26,303 nucleotides of DNA from positions 1 to 26,303 of the forward strand of contig JBEPZO010000026.1 of assembly GCA_041640815.1 (NCBI GenBank). The letters are read 5' to 3'. Source of the stretch: JANWZL01 sp041640815. GTDB taxonomy: Bacteria > Pseudomonadota > Gammaproteobacteria > Burkholderiales > Thiobacillaceae. Shown one piece after another: positions 7,030 through 17,101 of this stretch. How positions within the stretch are numbered: the stretch's first letter is position 1; the number at the start of each line of letters is the position of its first letter. A program made the position numbers and the translations under genes. The notes below the pieces were generated by a model, which did no database searches, was not told the origin of the DNA, and worked only from the letters and a program-made list of their open reading frames with translations.

Positions 7030-8214
7030 TTGATCAAGCCGTTTAGCCTCTCACGTCTACCGCGTGTCGTGTTCGGCGAGGGGAGTATTGCCCGCTTGCC
7101 TGATCTGGTAAGCCACTATGGCTCAAGGGTGCTTATCGTCACCGGTGCGCGCGCCTTCCGTGACGGCCCTCATTGGCCGCCCCTCGTGGCTGGCCTCGGA
7201 CGCCGTGGCCTGCACTGGGAGGTCATCCAGATCGCGGGTGAGCCATCGCCCCAGCTGGTCGATGACGCCGTGGCCCATCACCGAGCTGGGCAGTGGCAGG
7301 TCGTGCTCGGCATCGGTGGCGGCAGTGTCCTCGATGCCGCCAAGGCGATTGCCGGCCTCCTGATTCCGGGCAACTCGGTGTTGGATCACCTGGAGGGGGT
7401 GGGCCCAGAGCGTCCCTACCACGGTCCTGCCGTGCCGTTCATCGCCGTGCCCACCACCGCGGGCACGGGTTCGGAGGCGACGAAGAACGCCGTCTTGTCG
7501 ACCCGAGGGCCGGACGGCTTCAAGAAGTCTTTCCGCGATGAAAAACTGGTCGCCGAGTATGCCGTCGTCGATCCAGACCTGCTGGCGAGCTGCCCCAAGG
7601 CGTTGATTGCCGCCAATGGCATGGATGCGTTTACACAGTTGCTGGAGGCGTATGTATCGAGTCGGGCCAACCCACTGACCGACGCGCTTGCCTTATCCGG
7701 CCTAGAGGCCGTGCGCGATGGCCTGCTGCCGTGGTACGAGGGTACGGACGATGCCGCGGCCTGTCGTGGCCGCATGGCCTATGCCGCGCTGCTGTCGGGG
7801 ATCGTGTTGGCCCAAGTCGGGTTGGGTGCCGTGCATGGGCTGGCTTCCCCGCTGGGCGCATTCTTTCCCATTCCGCATGGCGTCGTCTGCGGCACGCTGG
7901 TCGCAGCCGCCACGCGCGTCAACATCACCGCCTTGCGTGAGCGCGACGCGCGCAACGCGGCCCTGTCCAAATATGCTCAGGTCGGCCGTCTACTCAGCAG
8001 GCAAGAACTGGACGACGACGAGGCGATCAGCGCCCTGTTGGCGATCCTCGAGGATTGGACCAGCCGGCTCAACCTGCCGCGGTTGTCGGCCTACGGCGTG
8101 GCGGTGGAGGACCTGCCGCGCATCGTGGCCAATAGCCGCGGCACAAGTATGCGCACCAACCCCGTTGCACTGACCGATGAAGAGATTGGACAAATCGTGC
8201 TGGCCAGGATTTGA
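7030..8214 (+). CDS. Iron-containing (group III) alcohol dehydrogenase family protein
   Basis: This 394-residue protein has the Fe-ADH fold: an N-terminal dinucleotide domain (VVFGEGSIARLPDL, VLGIGGGSVLDAAKAIA for NAD(P) binding) and an all-helical metal domain. AVPTTAGTGSEATKNAV and GAVHGLASPLGAFFPIPHGVVCG give the usual substrate/metal region with two histidine ligands. In DAFTQLLEAYVS the residue four after the metal-binding Asp is Gln, where many relatives carry His (DALTHxxE), so metal identity is uncertain. The start is the TTG at 7030, which follows GAGGAG (7017-7022) at good spacing; a GTG at 7015 lies within that ribosome-binding site and is less likely. The substrate is unknown. Confidence 0.87.
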   Translation: MIKPFSLSRLPRVVFGEGSIARLPDLVSHYGSRVLIVTGARAFRDGPHWPPLVAGLGRRGLHWEVIQIAGEPSPQLVDDAVAHHRAGQWQVVLGIGGGSVLDAAKAIAGLLIPGNSVLDHLEGVGPERPYHGPAVPFIAVPTTAGTGSEATKNAVLSTRGPDGFKKSFRDEKLVAEYAVVDPDLLASCPKALIAANGMDAFTQLLEAYVSSRANPLTDALALSGLEAVRDGLLPWYEGTDDAAACRGRMAYAALLSGIVLAQVGLGAVHGLASPLGAFFPIPHGVVCGTLVAAATRVNITALRERDARNAALSKYAQVGRLLSRQELDDDEAISALLAILEDWTSRLNLPRLSAYGVAVEDLPRIVANSRGTSMRTNPVALTDEEIGQIVLARI

Positions 8215-8294
8215 TCTTTTTGGGATGGACACATTTGGCCTCATGTGCGGCGCGCCGAACACCGACAGTCTGACCAACAGGAAACGATTCTGGG

Positions 8295-8314
8295 CTGTCG
8301 CTTGGTTGCGACAG
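8295..8314. repeat. 7-bp stem-loop between convergent adh and bioA
   Basis: CTGTCGC and GCGACAG surround the loop TTGGTT, 2 bp beyond the bioA stop. The position suggests an mRNA 3' end structure. There is no T-tract, so it is not a proven terminator. Confidence 0.4.
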
Positions 8315-8316
8315 AT

Positions 8317-9660
8317 CTAAAGGTGGGCACGATCGGGTTCGATGGATGAGAGCAAGTCCCAGGTCACTTGAGCCAAGAGCCGCATCTGCGCCTCATCCAG
8401 GACATAAGGCGGCATGAAATAGACGCTATTGCCGATGGGGCGAAGGAAAACGCCGAGCTCGAGGGCGCGCCGGTGGAAGTCGCGGCCAAAGCCGGGCGGC
8501 GCGTCGGCAACGTCGAAGGCCCAGATCATGCCCAGGTGGCGGAAATGGCGCACGCGCGGATGCGCTGCCACCTCTGCCAGCAACTGTGTGAAGCGCTCGG
8601 CGCGAGCGCGGTTGGCAGCGAGCACCTCATCCTGTTCGAAGATATCGAGCACGGCCAGCGCCGCTCGGCAGGCTAGGGGGTTGCCGGTGTAGGAGTGCGA
8701 ATGGAGGAAGCCGCGGGTCGTCTCATCGGCGTAGAAGGCGGCATAGATCTCATCGCGCGTGAGCACGACCGACAGGGGCAGGTAGCCGCCGGTAATCCCC
8801 TTGGACAGGCAAAGGAAATCGGCGATGTCGGCCACGCGCCTTGCACCCGGCGCCTGCTCGCAGGCGAACAGGGTGCCGGTGCGACCGAAGCCGACGGCGA
8901 TCTCGTCGGCGATGAGGTGCACGCGGTAACGGTCACACAGATCGCGCGCCAGCCGCAAATACAGTGGGTGGTACATCGCCATGCCAGCTGCCCCTTGCAC
9001 CAAGGGCTCCAGGATCAAGGCCGCGGTGGTGTCAGCATGCGCCTCAAGATACCGATCCAATTCTGCGGCAGCGCGGCGGGCGACGTCTGCCGCCGTCTCG
9101 CCGGCGGCGGCCTGTCGCCAGTCGGGGCTCATGACTTGGTGTGTCGGGCGTAGCAGCGGCGCATAAGTGGCCTTGAACAGGGCGACATCGGTGACCGACA
9201 GCGCCCCCAGGGTCTCACCGTGATAGCCATTGCTGAGGCTGATGAACTGCGTCTTTTGCGGCAGGCCGCAGTTCTTCCAGTAGTGGAAGCTCATCTTGAG
9301 CGCGATCTCGGTGGCGCTGGCCCCATCTGAGCCATAGAAGGCATGACCGAGCCCGGTGAGTGCCGAAAGGCGCTCGGACAGCTCCACCACCGGTGCATGC
9401 GTACAACCGGCGAGTATCACATGCTCGATGCGGCCGAGCTGATCGATGAGGGCAGCGTTGATGCGCGGCTCGGCGTGCCCGAACAGATTCACCCACCAGG
9501 AGGAGATGGCGTCGAGATAGCGACGGCCTTCGTAATCGATGAGCCAGGCGCCTTCACCCCTGGCAATGGGCAGCGGCGGCACCCCCTCGAGGTGTTTCAT
9601 CTGCGTGCAGGGGTGCCACAGGGCGCGACGGCTGCGGTCGATCCAGAGCTGATTGCACAT
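8317..9660 (-). CDS. bioA: Adenosylmethionine-8-amino-7-oxononanoate aminotransferase (biotin synthesis)
   Basis: This is a class-III PLP aminotransferase of about 447 residues. BioA transfers the amino group of S-adenosylmethionine to KAPA, forming DAPA in biotin synthesis. BioA hallmarks are LWHPCTQM near the N terminus, YLDAISSWWVNLFGH (the double-Trp SAM/KAPA pocket), SDGASATEIALKMSFHYW, NGYHGETLGALSV, LIADEIAVGFGRTG (PLP-binding Asp) and LCLSKGITGGYLPLS (Schiff-base Lys), then HSYTGNPLACRAAL. The usual WHPYTQ tyrosine is replaced by Cys. I prefer the ATG at 9660, which places WHPCTQ at the family-normal distance from the N terminus; an ATG at 9696 is possible. No other bio genes are visible, so bioA stands alone. 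Confidence 0.93.
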   Translation of the reverse strand: MCNQLWIDRSRRALWHPCTQMKHLEGVPPLPIARGEGAWLIDYEGRRYLDAISSWWVNLFGHAEPRINAALIDQLGRIEHVILAGCTHAPVVELSERLSALTGLGHAFYGSDGASATEIALKMSFHYWKNCGLPQKTQFISLSNGYHGETLGALSVTDVALFKATYAPLLRPTHQVMSPDWRQAAAGETAADVARRAAAELDRYLEAHADTTAALILEPLVQGAAGMAMYHPLYLRLARDLCDRYRVHLIADEIAVGFGRTGTLFACEQAPGARRVADIADFLCLSKGITGGYLPLSVVLTRDEIYAAFYADETTRGFLHSHSYTGNPLACRAALAVLDIFEQDEVLAANRARAERFTQLLAEVAAHPRVRHFRHLGMIWAFDVADAPPGFGRDFHRRALELGVFLRPIGNSVYFMPPYVLDEAQMRLLAQVTWDLLSSIEPDRAHL

Positions 9661-10113
9661 GAACTCAAGCCAGTGACGTCGTTTGTGCCTTAGCATAACA
9701 GCCGTGGCGGCATTGTGACGCTTGTGTCTGAGGCGTGTACGGGCTCGGCAAACGGCCTGAACAGGGTTTATGTGTGCTCATCGTGGTGATGACGGTACAA
9801 GTCCGGATCTTGGCTAGTCCAGGCTGGTTTAAGCGCTGCATCGCCATCACCGCTCGTGCACCCTCGCCCTGCAGGTTGCCGCGCTGGGCGCTGTGGGCGT
9901 CGAGGTGGGCAGGCGTGGTATCCGACCGAACGGCCAGGGCACGCGGCCTAAATGTCGTGCATGCTGCACAAACGAAGGGTTGCGGTGTGGTCAAGCCGAA
10001 CCGCTGACCCCCTACCCACGCGATAAGGCCAGAGGTGCTAGACACAGCGTTTTTGGGTGCTGGACTGACCAGCCCCTCGCGCCACACCGAATAAACAACC
10101 ACAGGAACGACAG
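9661..10113. other. Divergent intergenic region, bioA / hsdM (left edge of the island)
   Basis: About 450 bp separate the divergent bioA and hsdM genes. I see no gene, no tRNA-derived attachment repeat and no integrase remnant. GTGCA/TGCAC (9958-9970) and TCATC/GATGA near 9778-9792 are short inverted repeats of low weight. Promoters for both genes should lie here, but no strong consensus is evident. Confidence 0.5.
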
Positions 10114-11661
<1,548 letters not shown>

Positions 11662-11672
11662 ACCCCGCCGCT

Positions 11673-11702
11673 TATTAAGCGATCCAGGATTTTCGCTTAA
11701 TA
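11673..11702. promoter_or_regulatory. Perfect 10-bp inverted repeat upstream of fic, candidate operator
   Basis: TATTAAGCGA (11673-11682) and TCGCTTAATA (11693-11702) are exact reverse complements with a 10-bp spacer, so the half-site centres are 20 bp apart, two helical turns. The element sits between the hsdM stop and the fic ATG (44 bp upstream) and is AT-rich against a GC-rich background. A dimeric repressor operator overlapping the fic promoter is the simplest reading. The Fic protein's own winged helix or the downstream AlbA/HTH protein are candidate binders. Confidence 0.6.
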
Positions 11703-11745
11703 TCATCGACCGCTGTTTAACGAGCGTTGATTACCGGGATACCTG

Positions 11746-12909
11746 ATGCGACGCGGACCGACCGGGCGCCTCGAGGCCAACACCATCGCCGGCGAGGCAG
11801 TGCAGGCATTCATCCCGCAGCCGCTGCCGCCGCAACCGCCGCTTCTGATCGATGCGCGGCGCCAGCAACTGCTCGAACGCGCCACAGTGGCCCTTGGCCG
11901 ACTGGACAGCGTGAGCCTCCTGCTGCCCGACACCGACCTGTTCCTCTACGCCTACGTGCGGCGCGAGGCGGTGCTCTCGTCCCAGATCGAAGGCACGCAA
12001 TCCACGCTCGACCAGTTGCTGCTGTTCGAACTCGATGACGCGCCGGGGGTGCCGTTCGACGACGTGGTGGAAGTGTCGAACTATGTGGCGGCACTCGAAC
12101 ATGGTCTAGCCCGGTTGCGGGAAGGGTTTCCCCTATGTAACCGCCTGCTGCGCGAGATGCACGCGGTTTTGCTGCAGCGCGGCCGTGGCAGCGACAAAGA
12201 CCCCGGCGAATTCCGCCGCACGCAGAACTGGATCGGCGGCACGCGCCCCGGCAACGCGTGTTTCGTTCCGCCACCCCCGGCGCGAGTGGTCGACTGTATG
12301 GGCGAGCTGGAGCGCTTCCTGCACGATGAACGCAACCCTTACCCCGGCCTCGTCAAGGCCGCGCTGGCGCACGTCCAGTTTGAAACCATTCATCCCTTCC
12401 TGGATGGCAACGGCCGCATCGGGCGGCTGCTCATCGCCTTCATCCTGCATCACGAGGGGCTGCTGTCGCGCCCGCTGCTTTATTTGAGCCTCTACTTCAA
12501 GCAGCACCGCGCCGAGTACTACCGCTTGCTCGATCTCGTGCGCTTCGAGGGCGACTGGGAGGCGTGGCTCGATTTCTTCCTAGAAGGCGTGGCGCAAACG
12601 GCAGCCAACGCCGTCAGCACCGCCAAACGGCTGCTCACCCTGTTTCAGCAGGATGCCCAGTCCATCGAACGCTCGGGGCGCGGCGCATCCACCGCTCTGC
12701 GCGTCTTTCAGGTGCTACGCGAACGGCCCCTGGTCACGCTCAAACACGTGTGCGAGCGCACCGGCCTGTCGTTCCCGGCGGTGGCCAAGGCGATGGACAA
12801 TCTCGCCCAACTGGGCATCGTCGGTGAAATCACCGGCCGCAAGCGCGACCGCGTGTTCGCCTACCGGCAATACGTGGCGATTTTGAACGAGGGGGCGGAG
12901 CCGCTGTGA
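11746..12909 (+). CDS. Fic-domain AMP-transferase with N-terminal inhibitory helix and C-terminal winged helix
   Basis: This 387-residue protein belongs to the Fic family that transfers AMP, or another nucleotide moiety, to target proteins. The catalytic loop is canonical, HPFLDGNGRIGR (216-227), with the active His, the Mg2+-binding Asp and the nucleotide-binding GNGR. The substrate flap GGTRPGNACFVPP (164-176) is present. The N-terminal inhibitory motif SSQIEG (78-83) indicates a class II, self-inhibited enzyme whose Glu blocks productive ATP binding. The C-terminal part (about 310-387) is a winged helix (LKHVCERTGLSFPAVAKAMDNLAQLGIV), so it may bind DNA, possibly the upstream palindrome. 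Its stop overlaps the next frame by 4 nt (GTGA). Fic proteins of this architecture occur in type I loci, but their targets there are unknown. Confidence 0.93.
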   Translation: MRRGPTGRLEANTIAGEAVQAFIPQPLPPQPPLLIDARRQQLLERATVALGRLDSVSLLLPDTDLFLYAYVRREAVLSSQIEGTQSTLDQLLLFELDDAPGVPFDDVVEVSNYVAALEHGLARLREGFPLCNRLLREMHAVLLQRGRGSDKDPGEFRRTQNWIGGTRPGNACFVPPPPARVVDCMGELERFLHDERNPYPGLVKAALAHVQFETIHPFLDGNGRIGRLLIAFILHHEGLLSRPLLYLSLYFKQHRAEYYRLLDLVRFEGDWEAWLDFFLEGVAQTAANAVSTAKRLLTLFQQDAQSIERSGRGASTALRVFQVLRERPLVTLKHVCERTGLSFPAVAKAMDNLAQLGIVGEITGRKRDRVFAYRQYVAILNEGAEPL

Positions 12910-13013
12910 GCCATTTCGTGGAAGCGGGATGCGTGCGATTGGAAAACACGGACGCCGCCATGGCCGCCAACCTGCACGCCCTGGGCTTTTACACACCCGG
13001 AGATCAGCGATGA
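12906..13013 (+). CDS. 35-residue small protein coupled between fic and the HEPN gene
   Basis: A GTG start overlaps the fic stop (GTGA, 12906-12909), GGAG stands 5 nt upstream (12897-12900), and the TGA overlaps the following ATG (ATGA, 13010-13013). This exact tiling, with an added ribosome-binding site, argues that the frame is translated or at least serves as a coupling bridge. The product is polar to mildly amphipathic, starts (M)SHFVEAGCVRLENTDAAM and ends YTPGDQR, has one Cys and no membrane segment, and its GC at third codon positions is about 71%. I recognise no family. It could be a true small protein, the stub of a degraded gene, or a leader that positions ribosomes for the toxin-like HEPN gene. 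Confidence 0.5.
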   Translation: MSHFVEAGCVRLENTDAAMAANLHALGFYTPGDQR

Positions 13014-13423
13014 CCGAACCGCTGCTCGACCTCACGCCCCTGGAGCGCGCCATCGACCGCCTGACCGAAGGCTGGCAGCGCTACCAGCGCGACACCACTG
13101 ACACGCAGATTCGCGACGGTCTCATACTACGCTTCGAGTTCACCTACGAAATCAGCCACAAGACGCTCAAGCGCTTCCTCGAGCGAACCGCCGCCAATCC
13201 GGCCGAATTCGACGCGATGAGTTTTCAGGACCTCATCCGCACCGCCAATGAACAGGGCCTGCTGCTGGGCGCGTGGCCCGACTGGCGGCGCTACCGCGAC
13301 ATGCGCGCCAAGACCAGCCACACTTATGACGAAGCGATCGCCCTGGACGTCGTCAGCGGCATACCCGCGTTTTTGACTGAGGCGCGCCACCTGCGCGACC
13401 AGCTCAAGGCCCGCCTGGCATGA
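13010..13423 (+). CDS. HepT-like HEPN protein (HI0074-family nucleotidyltransferase partner)
   Basis: This 137-residue all-helical protein is of the HI0074/HepT family. These HEPN proteins pair with a minimal nucleotidyltransferase (MntA); in characterised examples HepT is an RNase toxin and MntA neutralises it by AMPylating a Tyr. The RX4HXY signature is present as R99-AKTS-H104-T-Y106 in MRAKTSHTYDEA, including the target Tyr. The residue after the catalytic Arg is Ala, where HEPN proteins usually carry a polar residue, so RNase activity is less certain. The ATG at 13010 follows GGAGA (12999-13003), which lies inside the 35-codon frame. The stop overlaps the nucleotidyltransferase start by 4 nt, the usual toxin-antitoxin coupling. 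Confidence 0.9.
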   Translation: MTEPLLDLTPLERAIDRLTEGWQRYQRDTTDTQIRDGLILRFEFTYEISHKTLKRFLERTAANPAEFDAMSFQDLIRTANEQGLLLGAWPDWRRYRDMRAKTSHTYDEAIALDVVSGIPAFLTEARHLRDQLKARLA

Positions 13424-15465
13424 GCGACGAAGCCCCGCCCATCGACATCCGCCCCGAGCACTGGGCCATCGTGCGCGCCATCCTGCGCCGCCATGTTCCG
13501 CAGTACGAGGTCTGGGCCTTCGGCTCGCGTGCCACGGGCAAGGCCAAGCCGTTTTCCGATCTCGACCTCGCCATCCTCACCCCGACGCCGCTGCCGCTCG
13601 ACGTCAGCGCCGCCCTGGCCGAAGACTTCTCCGAATCCGACCTGCCCTGGAAGGTGGATCTGGTGGACTGGGCGCGCACGAGCGAGGCGTTTCGCCGCAT
13701 CATCGCCCGCGACAAGGTGGTGGTGCAGCGTGCGCATGAACAGACGACACGGGGGGGTAATGAACAGATGACCGCCGATGACCTCTCCCGCTTGATCGGC
13801 GCAGGCGAAACCCTCGCCGTCGAGTTCAAAGGCGAAGAGCGCGCGCCGCTGAACGACCGTGACCTGGTCGAGGCCGTTGTCTGCCTGGCCAACCGCAGCG
13901 GGCAGGAAGCGGCCTATCTGCTTGTCGGCGTCGAAGACGACGGGCGCGTCACGGGCGCGCGCCCGCGCCATGGGGATGTCACCAACCCACACCGGTTGGC
14001 AGCATTGATCGCGAACCGCACCCGGCCATCGCTGGCGGTGCGGGTACAAACCGTTTTGCTCGATGGCCGAGCGGTGTTGGTCATCGAGATTCCGCCGCAA
14101 CGGCAACCGGTTGCCACCGCTGACGGCCTGTTTCTGCGCCGCAGCCTAGGCGGCGACGGCAAGTCCGCCTGTGTACCTATGGATGCCTACGCCGTGCAGT
14201 CCCTGCAATCCAGCCGCGGGTTGCTCGACCCCTCGGCGCAGATCGTCGGCAACGCACGCTGGCAGGACCTCGACCCGCTCGAGTTCGAGCGTTTCCGCCG
14301 CAGCGTGCGCGAACGGCGCGGCCGCAGCGACGAATCCCTGCTCGACTTGCCCGATCTCGAACTGGCCAAGGCGCTCGGCGTGGTGGACGCCAACGGCGAA
14401 GTGCGCGGTGTGCGGCTAGCGGCCCTGTTGCTCTTCGGCAAGGAAGACGCGCTACGCCGCCTCACGCCGGCGCACGAAGTGGCTTTCCAGGTACTGCGCG
14501 GGCTCGACGTGGAGGTCAACGACTTCTTCCGCTGGCCGCTGCTGCGCGTCATGGAAGAAATCGAGGCGCGCATCCGCGCCCGCAACCGCGAGCAGGAACT
14601 CATGGTCGGCCTGCTGCGCGTGGGCGTACCGGACTACCCCGAGCGGGCGCTACGCGAGGCGTTGGCCAACGCCTTGATCCATCGCGACTATCTGCGCCTG
14701 GGGGCGGTTCACTTTCAGTGGCACGCCGACCACATCGAAATCACCAACCCCGGCGGATTCCCCGAAGGCGTGCGGCTGGACAATCTGCTGGTGACTGCGC
14801 CGCGTCCGCGCAACCCCTTGCTCGCCGATGCCATCAAGCGCGCCGGCATCGTCGAACGCACCGCACGTGGCATCGACACCATCTTCTACGAACAACTGCG
14901 CAATGGCCGCCCCGCACCGTCCTATGCGCGCAGCAACGAGGCGACGGTGAGCCTCGTCATCCCCGGCGGCGCGGCCAACTTGGATTTCGTCCGGCTATTG
15001 GTCAGCGAAGCCCAAAGGGGGCTAGACCTGGGGCTCGACGAGCTGCTCATCCTCAACCGCCTGTGGCAAACGCGCGAGCTCACCACCGACGAAGCCTCTC
15101 GCCTCATCCAATGGCCTGATGCCGAGACGCGCGCCGTGCTGCACCGCCTGGTCGAGGCGGGCCTGGTCGAAGAGCGGGGCCAGAAGAAAGGCCGTACGTG
15201 GCACCTCTCGGCGGTGACCTACCGTCTGCTCGGCGACAAGGCCGGTTACGTCCGCCAGCGCGGCTTCGAACCGCTGCAGCAGGAACAGATGGTGCTGCAA
15301 TACGTGGAAAAGCACGGGCGGATTACCCGGCGCGAGGCGGCGCAGTTGTGCCGGATAAGCCCCTTCCAGGCGACTCGCCTGCTGTCCCGGCTCGTGGACG
15401 ACGGCCGCCTGACGCGCCATGGTGCGCGCAAGGGGGCCTGGTATGAGCGGGGACAAAAGATATGA
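13420..15465 (+). CDS. Fusion: MntA-like nucleotidyltransferase + Schlafen AlbA_2 / GHKL-ATPase-like / winged-helix protein
   Basis: This open frame of 681 residues joins two proteins normally separate. Residues 1-113 are a minimal nucleotidyltransferase: AFGSRATGKAKPFSDLDLAI holds the GS...DxD core (G35, S36, D47, D49), and KVDLVDW (about 79-84) supplies the third acidic position. From Met117 the protein follows COG2865-type regulators: AlbA_2 domain (about 118-240, with VEFKGEERAPLND and YLLVGVEDDGRVTG), an ATPase-like region with LREALANALIHRDY (about 411-425) and ITNPGGFPEGV (about 440-450), then RNPLLADAIKRAGIVERTARGIDTI, and C-terminal winged helices to the end. The domains meet at a G7 run (13751-13757). 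In the -1 frame a TAA follows immediately, and an ATG at 13768 could start the second protein. The ancestral state was probably two genes, mntA and the AlbA regulator. Confidence 0.85.
   Translation: MSDEAPPIDIRPEHWAIVRAILRRHVPQYEVWAFGSRATGKAKPFSDLDLAILTPTPLPLDVSAALAEDFSESDLPWKVDLVDWARTSEAFRRIIARDKVVVQRAHEQTTRGGNEQMTADDLSRLIGAGETLAVEFKGEERAPLNDRDLVEAVVCLANRSGQEAAYLLVGVEDDGRVTGARPRHGDVTNPHRLAALIANRTRPSLAVRVQTVLLDGRAVLVIEIPPQRQPVATADGLFLRRSLGGDGKSACVPMDAYAVQSLQSSRGLLDPSAQIVGNARWQDLDPLEFERFRRSVRERRGRSDESLLDLPDLELAKALGVVDANGEVRGVRLAALLLFGKEDALRRLTPAHEVAFQVLRGLDVEVNDFFRWPLLRVMEEIEARIRARNREQELMVGLLRVGVPDYPERALREALANALIHRDYLRLGAVHFQWHADHIEITNPGGFPEGVRLDNLLVTAPRPRNPLLADAIKRAGIVERTARGIDTIFYEQLRNGRPAPSYARSNEATVSLVIPGGAANLDFVRLLVSEAQRGLDLGLDELLILNRLWQTRELTTDEASRLIQWPDAETRAVLHRLVEAGLVEERGQKKGRTWHLSAVTYRLLGDKAGYVRQRGFEPLQQEQMVLQYVEKHGRITRREAAQLCRISPFQATRLLSRLVDDGRLTRHGARKGAWYERGQKI
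13751..13770 (+). other. G7 slippery tract with -1-frame TAA and restart ATG
   Basis: The zero frame reads CGG GGG GGT AAT, so the heptamer G_GGG_GGT fits the X_XXY_YYZ pattern for -1 ribosomal slippage. After a -1 shift the next codon is TAA (13758-13760), ending a 113-residue nucleotidyltransferase. The ATG at 13768-13770 is in the zero frame, 10 nt after the G-run, which itself resembles a ribosome-binding site. A one-base gain in the run would separate the two proteins permanently. Confidence 0.55.
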
Positions 15466-15509
15466 GCGCGCTCATAAGTTATGGAGAACCGCTCATATTT
15501 ATGAGCGGT
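15442..15509. promoter_or_regulatory. Five-copy half-site array (TATGAGCG) forming two perfect palindromes
   Basis: The 8-mer TATGAGCG occurs forward at 15442, 15461 and 15500 and inverted at 15469 and 15490. Copies two and three form the 16-bp perfect palindrome TATGAGCGCGCTCATA (15461-15476). Copies four and five form 10-bp arms ACCGCTCATA/TATGAGCGGT around TT (15488-15509). The inverted copies are 21 bp apart and the first two forward copies 19 bp apart, close to two helical turns. The array covers the 3' end of the AlbA/HTH gene and lies 219-286 bp upstream of hsdS. It is very probably a binding site for a dimeric regulator. Confidence 0.75.
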
Positions 15510-15597
15510 CGCGAAAAAATTTGGCGGGCTCCATATCCGGCCAAAAGCCGCCCAAAGCGGAACCAGGAGTGAGCCAGTGAGGCCAGTTGCCGCACGG

Positions 15598-15627
15598 AAA
15601 TGTACGGTAAATGTACGCGTACATTTA
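15598..15627. promoter_or_regulatory. 20-bp perfect palindrome with an extra half-site, upstream of hsdS
   Basis: TAAATGTACGCGTACATTTA (15608-15627) is an exact 20-bp palindrome. An additional half-site AAATGTACG begins at 15598, 11 bp ahead of the copy inside the palindrome, about one helical turn. A further short inverted repeat TGCACG/CGTGCA follows at about 15630-15644. The half-site differs from that of the neighbouring array, so a second regulator is implied. The hsdS start is 100 bp downstream. Confidence 0.65.
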
Positions 15628-15727
15628 TTTGCACGGCGCGTGCATTCTGAAGGGCTGGCGGGAGGGTGCTGCGGCAAGACGGCAGGGGTCGTTGCCGCGA
15701 TGGCTGGCAGAGGGGAGGAGGTGGGGT

Positions 15728-17097
<1,370 letters not shown>

Positions 17098-17101
<4 letters not shown>

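Noticed and set aside
9661..10113. Attachment site or integrase remnant marking the island's left border
   Set aside because: No tRNA gene, no direct repeat shared with the 22546-22628 right border that I could find by eye, and no recombinase fragment. A mobile origin stays unproven.
15611..15727. An upstream hsdS start at the ATG in the 20-bp palindrome
   Set aside because: The extra 39 residues do not resemble HsdS, and the ATG at 15728 has a near-perfect GGAGG site and a family-normal N terminus.
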